A stretch of 64,000 nt of DNA. It comes from Methylomonas methanica MC09. Lineage in GTDB: Bacteria > Pseudomonadota > Gammaproteobacteria > Methylococcales > Methylomonadaceae. The DNA lies in NCBI RefSeq assembly GCF_000214665.1, contig NC_015572.1:1612001-1676000 (forward strand), in the 5' to 3' direction. Position 1 is the stretch's first letter; each line of letters opens with the position of its first letter. Shown here one piece after another: positions 1 through 7,692 of this stretch. A model generated the notes under the pieces. The model was not told the DNA's origin and ran no database searches. It was given only the letters and a program-made list of their open reading frames with translations. The position numbers and the translations under genes were made by a program.

Positions 1-197
1 GCGAATAGCCGGTTGGCAAAATGGGTTGAGTATTTGCCTTGGGTTCTTGGTCGATTGGAATGGCTGTCGCGATGCGCGGATTATAGGGGTTTTTATAGCC
101 AGGACCGCATTGAGAGATAGGGCGGTTGCTGGAAATGCGGGGTGTTTTAGAGCCCGTTTGATCAGGATTATAGGGGTAGTCAAATTTACGATGCGGG

Positions 198-225
198 TTA
201 GTATGGCGACCTAATATTTTGTCAA
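198..225 (-). promoter_or_regulatory. Possible sigma-70 promoter reading left out of the window
   Basis: On the minus strand a perfect -35 box TTGACA (positions 220-225) is followed after 16 bases by TACTAA (198-203). Two TATAATCC-like motifs lie further downstream on the same strand. A gene or RNA beginning left of position 1 would be the target, which cannot be seen here. Confidence 0.35.
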
Positions 226-311
226 GGCGTGATTATCGAATTGCAGTTAAATTTACGCATGAAATGTAAGTATATTGAGGTGTTTTCGTAATAACTGTAA
301 AGTATTTGGGG

Positions 312-325
312 TAGTTATATAACTA
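312..325. promoter_or_regulatory. Perfect 14-bp palindrome, possible activator site
   Basis: TAGTTATATAACTA is perfectly self-complementary. It lies about 160 bp upstream of the sigma-54 -24 element at 482, a distance at which enhancer-binding activators of sigma-54 act. It is AT-only apart from the outer G/C pair, so chance is a real alternative. Confidence 0.25.
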
Positions 326-481
326 TGTTAAATAACATTGCTGCGGCATATAGTCCTGTTAGTCAGTGTGCTATGTTATTGCTTTTCGTGCTTGCTTTAT
401 TCTTGTTGAACCGGTATTAAAAATACCTGCCCGCTTTAAATTAGTCGAATATCATGGATTGCTCATATAATATCGGGTTGA

Positions 482-497
482 TGGCATATATATTGCA
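482..497 (+). promoter_or_regulatory. Sigma-54 (-24/-12) promoter of the VPLPA-CTERM gene
   Basis: TGGCATATATATTGCA fits the sigma-54 consensus TGGCAYRNNNNTTGCW at every defined position, with GG and GC exactly 10 bases apart. Transcription would start near 508, leaving a leader of about 42 bases before the ATG at 550. This implies control by an enhancer-binding activator. Confidence 0.75.
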
Positions 498-549
498 TTT
501 TTACTGTCGGAGCATTTAGCTGTCACTTATTTTGCAATACGGAATTTAA

Positions 550-1308
550 ATGAAACGATTAATACTAGGTTTGCTGTCCTCATGTGTGTTTATTCCTTTT
601 CAACATGCCCAAGCTCATGTTAGCTATTACGATATATTCAACGGCCCCAGTACAGTTAGCACGTCAGGATCGATAACTACTTATAGCGGCAGTAACATAA
701 CGGCCGGCAATTACGGCTGGGCGGATGCAACCGATTTCGATTGGGGCGATAGCCATGTAGGGTCATGGGTAAAATTTAATGTTACCGACCCAAATGGTTC
801 TTATGTCAATATCAGGGTGAGCGGCGACGGCATCGATCGGCACATAAACGACGATCCCAGTCAACGGCTGATCAGAAAAGGGGATTTGACGCCCGGTTTT
901 AGCTTATATAGTGGCGTGGTGCCGGATGAGGCCTATGACGAGACCACGCTTGTGCCAGGAAAAGAAGGGGCGTGGCGTGCGCTGGGAAATACCTCGATGG
1001 GTAATGATTTCGGCGAATTCAACACCATTAATTATATTTCACATGCCGGGGAGCCTGATAGCTTGGAAACCACTCAGTCGTTGAGTCAATTTTTAGCGCA
1101 AGGCAGCTACTCGCTGGTGATCGGCGGAACCTGTTATCTGAGAGAAAACTGCGGTGCGCTTCAATCGTTTGGAGCCGATTTAATCGTCAGAGGCTACAAT
1201 ATTGAGGTGAGTATTAGTCCCACGGCGCCTGTACCGTTGCCTGCGGCGGCATGGTTTATGTTGACCGGCTTATTGGGCGTATTCAATCTCCGTAAGCGGA
1301 GAATCTGA
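550..1308 (+). CDS. VPLPA-CTERM sorting domain protein
   Basis: Predicted exported surface protein. Residues 1-22 read as a signal peptide (basic MKR, hydrophobic core, end AQA). The last 26 residues form the VPLPA-CTERM tail: PVPLPAAAW, a hydrophobic helix, then the basic end RKRR. Such tails are the sorting signals of exosortase-type systems, which cut and anchor secreted proteins. The body (about 23-225) is rich in Gly, Ser, Asp and Asn and I recognise no domain in it. Cys195 and Cys201 could form a disulfide. The gene appears monocistronic, sits behind a sigma-54 promoter, and is followed by a hairpin at 1327-1348. Its exact role is unknown; matrix or floc proteins are the usual company of this tail. 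Confidence 0.8.
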   Translation: MKRLILGLLSSCVFIPFQHAQAHVSYYDIFNGPSTVSTSGSITTYSGSNITAGNYGWADATDFDWGDSHVGSWVKFNVTDPNGSYVNIRVSGDGIDRHINDDPSQRLIRKGDLTPGFSLYSGVVPDEAYDETTLVPGKEGAWRALGNTSMGNDFGEFNTINYISHAGEPDSLETTQSLSQFLAQGSYSLVIGGTCYLRENCGALQSFGADLIVRGYNIEVSISPTAPVPLPAAAWFMLTGLLGVFNLRKRRI

Positions 1309-1326
1309 AGTCGGCTTGGAAGTGAT

Positions 1327-1348
1327 GCCGGAAGCATGAGCTTCCGGC
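1327..1348 (+). terminator. Hairpin downstream of VPLPA-CTERM gene
   Basis: A perfect 9-bp stem, GCCGGAAGC and GCTTCCGGC, encloses a 4-base loop 18 bases after the stop codon. There is only a weak T run after it, so termination efficiency is uncertain. Confidence 0.5.
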
Positions 1349-1410
1349 GCTTAAACTGTCTCGGTCGAGCATTTGGCGGCGCGTTCGCGCAAAGGATATT
1401 GACCGGTAGC

Positions 1411-1438
1411 AAAAAGACGCGTTGTTTTGCGTCTTTTT
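1411..1438. terminator. Bidirectional terminator between convergent genes
   Basis: AAAAAGACGC and GCGTCTTTTT form a 10-bp stem around an 8-base loop. The flanking A and T runs give a U tract in either direction, fitting the convergent VPLPA-CTERM gene and purH, whose stop lies 12 bases to the right. Confidence 0.8.
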
Positions 1439-1449
1439 CTAATGTCGGA

Positions 1450-3030
1450 TCAATGTCTAAAATGCCGCATGCCGGTCAACACCATGGCGATGTTGTGTTC
1501 GTTGGCGGCATCGATCACTTCCTGGTCGCGCATGGAGCCGCCGGGATGAATCACGGCGGTGATGCCGGCCGCCGCTGCGGCGTCGATACCGTCGCGGAAC
1601 GGGAAAAACGCATCGGATGCCATAACCGAACCCGGTACCACCAAACCTTCGTCGGCGGCTTTGATGCCGGCGATTTTGGCGGAATACACCCGGCTCATTT
1701 GTCCGGCGCCTATGCCGATGGTTTGGCCGTTTTTGCCGTAGACGATGGCGTTGGATTTAACGAATTTCGCCACTTTCCAGACGAACAGCAAGTCGGCCAT
1801 TTCCTGTTCGGACGGTGCACGGTTGCTGACGACCTTCAAATCAGCGGCTGTGAGGCTGCCGAGGTCTTTATCCTGAACCAACAAGCCGCCGCCGACGCGT
1901 TTGAAATCCAGCGCCGCAGCAGCGACAACATCCCAATGGCCGCATTCCAATACGCGAACGTTTTGTTTTTTGGCTAAGGCAGCTTTAGCACCCGCGCTGA
2001 CGGTTGGGGCAATGATCACTTCGACGAATTGCCGTCCGGCTATTTCGGCGGCGGTTTGCTCGTCCAGTTCCCGGTTAAAGGCGATGATGCCGCCAAAGGC
2101 CGAGGTGGGGTCGGTGGCGTAAGCCAGATTGTAAGCGTCCAGAATGTTATCGCTGATGGCTACCCCGCAAGGATTGGCGTGTTTGACGATGACGCAGGCC
2201 GGCTGGTCGTTAAAGGCTTTGACGCATTCCAAGGCCGCGTCGGCATCGGCGATATTGTTGTAAGACAATTCCTTGCCTTGCAATTGCTTGGCGGACGCAA
2301 TGCTGCCGGCGGGCGGATTTTTCTCGCCGTAAAAGGCCGCGTTTTGGTGCGGATTTTCGCCGTAACGCATGCTTTGCAGACGGTAATATTGCAAATTTAG
2401 CGTGTCCGGAAAATTACCGGCGTCTATGACTTTGCTTAAGTATGCGGCAATCATGGTGTCGTAACGGGCGGTATGCTCGAAACTTTTCAAGGCCAGCTTG
2501 AAGCGGGTCTGGTGGCTGAGGCTGGTATCCTGTTGTTTAAGTTCGGCCAGCACGGCGGCGTAATCGGCCGGATCGACCACAATCGCCACGTCGTTATGGT
2601 TTTTGGCTGCGCCGCGGATCATGCTGGGCCCGCCGATGTCGATGTTTTCGATGGCGGTGTCCAGGTCGCAATCGGGTTTGGCGACGGTTTGCTCGAACGG
2701 GTACAGATTGACTACCACCATGTCAATGGGCTTGATGCCGTTTTTCGCCATCACGGCGTCGTCGACGCCACGGCGGCCCAAGATGCCGCCATGCACTTTT
2801 GGATGCAGGGTTTTCACCCGGCCGTCCATCATTTCCGGAAAACCGGTGTAATCGGAGACTTCCGTTACCGCAATGTGCTGTTCCGCCAGCAGTTTGGCGG
2901 TGCCGCCGGTGGACAGTAATTCGATGCCCAAGTTGTTCAGTTCGCGGCAAAACTCCAATATGCCGGTTTTGTCGGACACGCTAACCAGCGCCCGGGTCAC
3001 TTTTTTATTGATGCCCAAAGGGGTATTCAT
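1450..3030 (-). CDS. purH: Bifunctional AICAR formyltransferase / IMP cyclohydrolase
   Basis: Catalyses the last two steps of de novo purine synthesis: formyl transfer from 10-formyltetrahydrofolate to AICAR, then ring closure to IMP. The 526 residues match the family's usual length. The N-terminal MGS-like cyclohydrolase domain opens with [12 protein letters not shown] and carries STGGTAKLL. The C-terminal transformylase carries the KHANPCG motif with its Lys-His pair, and ends [11 protein letters not shown] followed by GMRHFRH. The ATG has GAGG 6 bases upstream. It is the third gene of a dusB-fis-purH run, 32 bp after fis, an order common in gammaproteobacteria. Confidence 0.97.
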   Translation of the reverse strand: MNTPLGINKKVTRALVSVSDKTGILEFCRELNNLGIELLSTGGTAKLLAEQHIAVTEVSDYTGFPEMMDGRVKTLHPKVHGGILGRRGVDDAVMAKNGIKPIDMVVVNLYPFEQTVAKPDCDLDTAIENIDIGGPSMIRGAAKNHNDVAIVVDPADYAAVLAELKQQDTSLSHQTRFKLALKSFEHTARYDTMIAAYLSKVIDAGNFPDTLNLQYYRLQSMRYGENPHQNAAFYGEKNPPAGSIASAKQLQGKELSYNNIADADAALECVKAFNDQPACVIVKHANPCGVAISDNILDAYNLAYATDPTSAFGGIIAFNRELDEQTAAEIAGRQFVEVIIAPTVSAGAKAALAKKQNVRVLECGHWDVVAAAALDFKRVGGGLLVQDKDLGSLTAADLKVVSNRAPSEQEMADLLFVWKVAKFVKSNAIVYGKNGQTIGIGAGQMSRVYSAKIAGIKAADEGLVVPGSVMASDAFFPFRDGIDAAAAAGITAVIHPGGSMRDQEVIDAANEHNIAMVLTGMRHFRH

Positions 3031-3062
3031 GCAAGCCTCAAGATAAGGAAAGGGAAAAGAAA

Positions 3063-3326
3063 TTAGCCGATGCCGTAGAGTTCCAGTTTTTTACGCAAGG
3101 TGCTGCGGCTTAAACCCAGAATTTTGGCGGCTTTACTTTGATTGAAATCGGAATGTTTTAAGGCGGTTTCCAGCAACGGTTTTTCGACTTCGGTCAGCAC
3201 TAATTGGTATAAGCCTGACGAGTCGTGGCCGTTCAAATGCGTGAAATAATCTTCGACCGACTGGCGCACATGTTCGGACAGGGTATGACCATTGCCGTTA
3301 CTGATTTTGATTGATTCTGCTTCCAT
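3063..3326 (-). CDS. fis: DNA-binding protein Fis
   Basis: Small nucleoid-associated protein that bends DNA and acts on rRNA promoters, recombination and growth-phase control. At 87 residues it is slightly shorter than the 98 of enteric Fis. The C-terminal half carries the FIS-type helix-turn-helix: [19 protein letters not shown], then [12 protein letters not shown]. It starts directly after the dusB stop with no spacer, giving the classic dusB-fis pair. The residues around 32-45 ([14 protein letters not shown]) match the family's central part. Confidence 0.95.
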   Translation of the reverse strand: MEAESIKISNGNGHTLSEHVRQSVEDYFTHLNGHDSSGLYQLVLTEVEKPLLETALKHSDFNQSKAAKILGLSRSTLRKKLELYGIG

Positions 3327-4304
3327 CTAGGCGACTCGGGGAGTAATGGATGTAAACGAGGCGTTGACCAGTGCCAGTTGTTGCGCCGGTTCTTGGGCCT
3401 GATTGATTATTGTTTTTTGTTCACTGGGCAAGCTGCCGAGTTGATCGAAGTACCAGCCGATATGTTTACGTGCAATTCTAACACCACTGGTAGCCCCGTA
3501 AAAACTGTATAAATTGTCCAGGTGCTGATTAATGACGGTTTTGATCTCCGACAAGGAAAGCGGAGAAATGTCATTGCCGGACAGTTGCTGGTGTAGCTCG
3601 CGGAATATCCACGGTCTGCCTTGCGCCGCGCGGCCGATCATAATGGCGTCGGCGCCGGTATAGTCCAGTACCTGGCGGGCCTTTTCGGCATTATTGATGT
3701 CGCCGTTGGCAATGACGGGGATGTTAACCTGGCGCTTGACCTGTCTGATGGTGTCGTATTCCGCCTGTCCGTTAAATTTGCAGGCCCGGCTGCGGCCGTG
3801 AATGGTCAAGGCTTGAATGCCGCAACCTTCGGCGATTTTGGCGATTTTCAGCGCGTTGCGGTTGGCTAAATCCCAGCCTGTGCGTATTTTTAAGGTTACC
3901 GGTACCTCGACTGCTTTCACCACTGCGGCCAAAATGCGCTCGACCAAGCCTTCATCTTTTAACAATGCCGAACCGGCGGCTACCGAGCAGACTTTTTTGG
4001 CCGGGCAACCCATGTTGATGTCGATAATTTGCGCGCCCCTGTCCTGATTCAGGCGGGCGGCGGCGGCCATTTGCTGCGGCTCTGTACCTAAAATTTGTAC
4101 CGAACGCAGGCCTTTCTCGCCGCTGTAATCGGTTTTTTTCAGGGTACGCGGATGCTGTTGCAGGCCGCTGTTGGATATTACCATCTCCGAGACAGTCAGC
4201 CCCGCGCCGAATTGGCTGCACAGGCGCCGGAACGGATTGTCGGTGATGCCCGCCATCGGGGCGAGGATTATATTGTTGGGCAGTTGGTAAGGGCCGATTT
4301 GCAT
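3327..4304 (-). CDS. dusB: tRNA-dihydrouridine synthase B
   Basis: FMN-dependent reductase that converts uridine to dihydrouridine in the D loop of tRNAs using NADPH. The TIM-barrel opens with NNIILAPMAGITDNPFRRLC, and the catalytic Cys is in MGCPAKKVC. I place the start at the ATG of MQIGPYQLPN, which aligns with the start of the E. coli protein; a TTG six codons upstream extends the frame but has no support. The product is 325 residues. It heads the operon with fis and purH. Confidence 0.95.
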   Translation of the reverse strand: MQIGPYQLPNNIILAPMAGITDNPFRRLCSQFGAGLTVSEMVISNSGLQQHPRTLKKTDYSGEKGLRSVQILGTEPQQMAAAARLNQDRGAQIIDINMGCPAKKVCSVAAGSALLKDEGLVERILAAVVKAVEVPVTLKIRTGWDLANRNALKIAKIAEGCGIQALTIHGRSRACKFNGQAEYDTIRQVKRQVNIPVIANGDINNAEKARQVLDYTGADAIMIGRAAQGRPWIFRELHQQLSGNDISPLSLSEIKTVINQHLDNLYSFYGATSGVRIARKHIGWYFDQLGSLPSEQKTIINQAQEPAQQLALVNASFTSITPRVA

Positions 4305-4411
4305 GGATGCACAAGCAGTCAAAAAGGCAGGGCATTTTACCTTAAAACAGCCGCAGAGGTAGGGCGGTTTTTTGGGGAATTGCCTTAGTCGGTTTAACGA
4401 AACAGCGTTAT

Positions 4412-4437
4412 GGAGTACAAACCTGGGTTTGTACTCC
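4412..4437. terminator. Near-perfect hairpin between ybiT and dusB
   Basis: GGAGTACAAACC and GGTTTGTACTCC form a 12-bp inverted repeat with a 2-base centre. No U tract follows on either strand, so it may be a weak terminator for ybiT or an RNA-stabilising structure. Confidence 0.4.
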
Positions 4438-4467
4438 CGGATAGGTAAGCGTTTGTCAGTCGGCCGC

Positions 4468-6057
4468 TTACAAATCCTGGCTGTTCAAATATTCTTCGTA
4501 GTTGCCGTTGAAATCGACGATGCCGTTCGGTGTCAGCTCGATAATGCGGGTGGCCAGCGACGAGACGAACTCCCGGTCATGGCTGACGAAAATCAACGTG
4601 CCGGGGTACTGTTCCAGCGCGCTGTTTAGCGATTCGATGGATTCCATATCCAAATGATTGGTCGGTTCGTCCAGTACCATGATGTTGTTTTTTTGCAGCA
4701 TCAGCTTGCCGAACAGCATGCGGCCCTGTTCGCCGCCCGACAAGACTTTGACGGATTTATGGATTTCGTCCTGCGAAAACAGCAAACGGCCCAAGGTGCC
4801 GCGAATGGTTTGATCGTCGTCGGATTCCTTGCGCCATTGGCCCATCCAGTTGATCAATGACATCTCTTCGGCAAAATCCTCGGCATGGTCTTGTGCGTAA
4901 TAGCCAATGTCGGCGTTTTCCGACCATTTGACTTCGCCGCTGTCGGGCGTCAAGTCGCCGACCAACGTTTTCAGCAGCGTCGATTTGCCGATACCGTTGG
5001 GACCGATCACCGCTACTCGCTCGCCGACCGGTATCATCAGGTTCAGGTCTTTAAACAACGGACCTTCGTCGTAACCTTTGCTCAAATCGGTAACTTCCAG
5101 GGCTAAGCGGTGCAGTTTCTTGGTTTGGTCGAAGCGAATGAAGGGATTGACCCGGCTGGAGGGTTTGACTTCGTCCAGTTTGATTTTTTCCAGTTGCTTG
5201 GCCCGCGAGGTAGCCTGCTTGGCTTTGGAGGCGTTGGCGGAAAAGCGGGCTACGAAGGTTTGCAGTTCGGCAATTTGGGCCTTTTTCTTGGCGTTGCCGG
5301 CCAACAGGCTTTCGCGCACCTGGGTCACGGCGGTCATGTAATCGTCGTAATTGCCCGGATACACCCGCAGTTCGCCGTAATCCAGATCGGCCATGTGGGT
5401 GCAGACACTGTTTAGGAAATGCCGGTCATGCGAAATGATGATCATGGTGCTTTCGCGCTCGTTGAGCACGTTTTCCAGCCAGCGGATGGTGTTGATATCC
5501 AGGTTGTTGGTGGGTTCGTCCAGCAGCATGATGTCCGGATCGGCGAACAGCGCTTGCGCCAACAGTACCCGCAATTTCCAGCCGGGGGCCACGGCACTCA
5601 TCGGGCCGCTGTGTTGTTCCAGCGGAATGTCCAAACCCAGCAGCAATTCGCTGGCCCGGGATTCAGCGGTATAGCCGCCGAATTCGGCGAATACCGATTC
5701 CAGCTCGGCGGCGCGCATGTAGTCGTCCTCGCTGGCCTCCATATTGGCATAAATGGCGTCGCGTTCCGACATGGCCGCCCACATTTCCGCGTGGCCCATC
5801 ATCACCACATCCAATACCCGCCGTTCTTCGTAGGCGAATTGATCCTGACGCAAGATACCCAGGCGTTCGTTGGGCGTGACGCTGACGTTGCCGGCCGAGG
5901 GTTCCAAATCGCCGCTGAGGATTTTCATCAGCGTGGACTTGCCGCAGCCGTTGGCGCCTATCAGGCCGAAACGGTTGCCGTTGCCGAATTTGACGGAAAT
6001 ATTTTCAAACAGGGGCTTGGCCCCGAATTGCATGGTGATGTTGGCGGTCGAAATCAA
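4468..6057 (-). CDS. ybiT: ABC-F family ATPase YbiT
   Basis: Soluble ABC-F protein with two ATPase domains and no membrane part; the family acts on ribosomes. The first domain has Walker [10 protein letters not shown] and Walker [11 protein letters not shown]. Its signature is the degenerate APGWKLR, as in E. coli YbiT. The linker ([25 protein letters not shown] region) is typical. The second domain has [18 protein letters not shown] and LDEPTNHLD. The 529 residues match YbiT (530) almost along the full length from memory. The start is TTG, in the position of the E. coli initiator, with no clear ribosome binding site. Confidence 0.93.
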   Translation of the reverse strand: MISTANITMQFGAKPLFENISVKFGNGNRFGLIGANGCGKSTLMKILSGDLEPSAGNVSVTPNERLGILRQDQFAYEERRVLDVVMMGHAEMWAAMSERDAIYANMEASEDDYMRAAELESVFAEFGGYTAESRASELLLGLDIPLEQHSGPMSAVAPGWKLRVLLAQALFADPDIMLLDEPTNNLDINTIRWLENVLNERESTMIIISHDRHFLNSVCTHMADLDYGELRVYPGNYDDYMTAVTQVRESLLAGNAKKKAQIAELQTFVARFSANASKAKQATSRAKQLEKIKLDEVKPSSRVNPFIRFDQTKKLHRLALEVTDLSKGYDEGPLFKDLNLMIPVGERVAVIGPNGIGKSTLLKTLVGDLTPDSGEVKWSENADIGYYAQDHAEDFAEEMSLINWMGQWRKESDDDQTIRGTLGRLLFSQDEIHKSVKVLSGGEQGRMLFGKLMLQKNNIMVLDEPTNHLDMESIESLNSALEQYPGTLIFVSHDREFVSSLATRIIELTPNGIVDFNGNYEEYLNSQDL

Positions 6058-6296
6058 GAGTGTGTCCGTGGGTTGGCTGGCACGGTAGCGTTAATATCAA
6101 TTTAGCTTTAGGCGCAGCAATCAAAAAGCCGCCTATTTTAGCAGAAATCGGTGCATGACTTTTCGATGAAATACCGCGCTGCGGGTCATTTCGAGTTAAT
6201 GTCGGTGTAGAAAGTGGAAATGCCCGGCGGATGATGAGGTTAGGCGTTTCTGGGGAATTGAAAGTTCAGGTCTTGTCGGCATTCCGGCTGCATAGG

Positions 6297-6316
6297 GCCT
6301 TCCGTCCTTGGAAGGC
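6297..6316 (-). terminator. Hairpin downstream of second VPLPA-CTERM gene
   Basis: GCCTTCC and GGAAGGC form a perfect 7-bp stem with a 6-base loop, 14 bases after the stop of the minus-strand gene. It has no clear U tract. Confidence 0.4.
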
Positions 6317-6330
6317 GGTGCCATTATGCG

Positions 6331-7152
6331 TTAGCTAACGCGTTTCGCATTCACAAACAGCCCGGTGAGTCCCGCAAGGAACAGTAAGGAAGCCGCAGGG
6401 AGGGGAACTGGCGCCGTTTGGAAAAACCCTGAGTCGCTACTTACTTGTATGCTGTCCTCGGGTAGCGGATTGCCGTTCAAGTCAGTGAGGATCAAATTGA
6501 TCAAGGCGCTATGGCTGAAATCGCCGGACGCGGTTACGCCGGGGTCCAATTGCGAAATTGAGAATTGTAAGGAGGTGTCTAAATCGAACACCGCGTCGCC
6601 CTCAAATTGATACTGGGCGGAGAGCACATCCTGCACACTGCCGCTCGTAGTATAGTTTTGAAAGTCGAAAGATTGCAGTTGGCCTTGCGGCGAAATAACC
6701 AACCCGGCTGCCGCCCGGGAGTTGCTGCCGTCGATGGACAAGAGTCCGTCCACTACCATCTCTATTGTGACCATATAAGGATCCGTAATCTGCGGCGATA
6801 AGGTAATCGTGTCGCGATAACTAGCAAACGTATTCAGTAGGCCTAGTTCGATGCTGTCGAGCGGATTATTGGTGTTATTTTCCAAGGAGCCGGAAATCTG
6901 CAGCTTTGGAATTGTGCTGTCTACGCGAGCCATATATCGCCATAGGCCGCCGTTATCCGAGTCGGCAACCGAGATAGCCGAACGAGTAAACGCTGGCGTA
7001 CCCGCCTCAATTTCGGTTTGATTCGACTCGAACACAGCGTCGCCATTCGCATCCACTCGGCCCAATGCACGCATTTGCGGTGCAGCCAGCGTGATCGATG
7101 TAAATCCGGAAAGCACTAATGCGATGATGAAGGGTGTAATGTTTATTTTCAT
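6331..7152 (-). CDS. VPLPA-CTERM sorting domain protein
   Basis: Second predicted exported protein with a VPLPA-CTERM tail. The start is the ATG of MKINITPF at 7152, which has AGGAGG 6 bases upstream; an upstream extension of 16 codons lacks this. Residues 1-24 are a signal peptide ending LAA. The C-terminal 24 residues read PVPLPAASLLFLAG, a hydrophobic helix, and a basic end AKRVS. The 273-residue product has a body of beta-rich character (alternating hydrophobic segments, many Asp and Ser) with no domain I can name. It is divergent from glnN and I found no sigma-54 promoter upstream. Confidence 0.8.
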   Translation of the reverse strand: MKINITPFIIALVLSGFTSITLAAPQMRALGRVDANGDAVFESNQTEIEAGTPAFTRSAISVADSDNGGLWRYMARVDSTIPKLQISGSLENNTNNPLDSIELGLLNTFASYRDTITLSPQITDPYMVTIEMVVDGLLSIDGSNSRAAAGLVISPQGQLQSFDFQNYTTSGSVQDVLSAQYQFEGDAVFDLDTSLQFSISQLDPGVTASGDFSHSALINLILTDLNGNPLPEDSIQVSSDSGFFQTAPVPLPAASLLFLAGLTGLFVNAKRVS

Positions 7153-7495
7153 GTTTAGCCTCCTGAGAAAGCTTCGCGTTTCTAAAGGGTTGCGTTGCAA
7201 TGATCTGGATATTGGGAACTGCGTGTTGAGGTCGGTCGAGCAGGGTTTACGCTAATCATAAAGTAATGAGGTGTCAAGTTAGGGAAACATTAAAAAAGAA
7301 CGGCTAAAGCCCGAGAATTGCCGGATGCGAACCCGCTCCGCTCAGGCAGAGATTGGGGCTGGCTACCGAATCGGTCAGCTAAACGGAAAAGGGTTTATCC
7401 CTCAGCACGACAACTCTTTGCGCTGCTTCAACTGAACTGCGATACCTATCCTCGCCGAATTACATCGCGATCGGCGTGCGGAAGCTGGTACCTTC

Positions 7496-7510
7496 GCACC
7501 AAGCTTGTGC
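7496..7510. promoter_or_regulatory. NtrC-like binding site upstream of glnN
   Basis: GCACCAAGCTTGTGC fits the NtrC dyad GCACYN5RGTGC with one mismatch in the right half, and differs from the E. coli glnA site as I recall it at three bases, two of them in the central spacer. It lies about 145 bp upstream of the sigma-54 box, a normal enhancer distance. Confidence 0.6.
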
Positions 7511-7639
7511 CTAAATTGCATGTTTCCGTACTAATAACGCCTGCCGGCATTTCCGCCAACCCGCGACATTCGTTAAAACGCAGCGACAAATCCCCGTTAT
7601 TCGGGCGATTTAGCCGACTTTGCGATACATCGGGCGTGC

Positions 7640-7655
7640 TGGATCGAATTTTGCT
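7640..7655 (+). promoter_or_regulatory. Sigma-54 (-24/-12) promoter of glnN
   Basis: TGGATCGAATTTTGCT keeps GG (7641-7642) and GC (7653-7654) 10 bases apart and the full TTGCT -12 element; two consensus positions after TGG differ. Transcription would begin near 7666, 27 bases before the ATG at 7693. Confidence 0.65.
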
Positions 7656-7692
7656 GCGTGATTGCATTTACCATCACACTAAAGGGCAAATC

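Larger units (their letters stand above)
1..481. other. Non-coding stretch at window start
   Basis: I see no supported gene here. The left 230 bases hold a possible leftward promoter (positions 198-225) and two copies of GGATTATAGGGGT, near 79 and 164. The right part is AT-rich and holds a perfect palindrome at 312-325 upstream of the sigma-54 promoter. The only open frame, of about 60 codons near the start, has no family resemblance and no ribosome binding site. Confidence 0.5.
7153..7692. other. Divergent regulatory region, VPLPA-CTERM gene and glnN
   Basis: The 540 bases between the two divergent genes hold no supported coding sequence. An open frame runs into glnN from 7318, but its translation (many Arg, Ser and Leu, no family resemblance) and the promoter elements inside it argue that it is leader or spacer DNA. 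It holds an NtrC-like site (7496-7510) and a sigma-54 promoter (7640-7655). TTGACA on the minus strand near 7273 could be a -35 box for the VPLPA-CTERM gene. Confidence 0.6.

Noticed and set aside
26..214. Open frame of 62 codons at the window start
   Set aside because: No ribosome binding site, no family resemblance, and a better explanation as spacer with a leftward promoter.
7318..7692. N-terminal extension of glutamine synthetase III by 125 codons
   Set aside because: The extension has no GSIII resemblance and contains the sigma-54 promoter and the NtrC-like site; the ATG at 7693 gives the family length.
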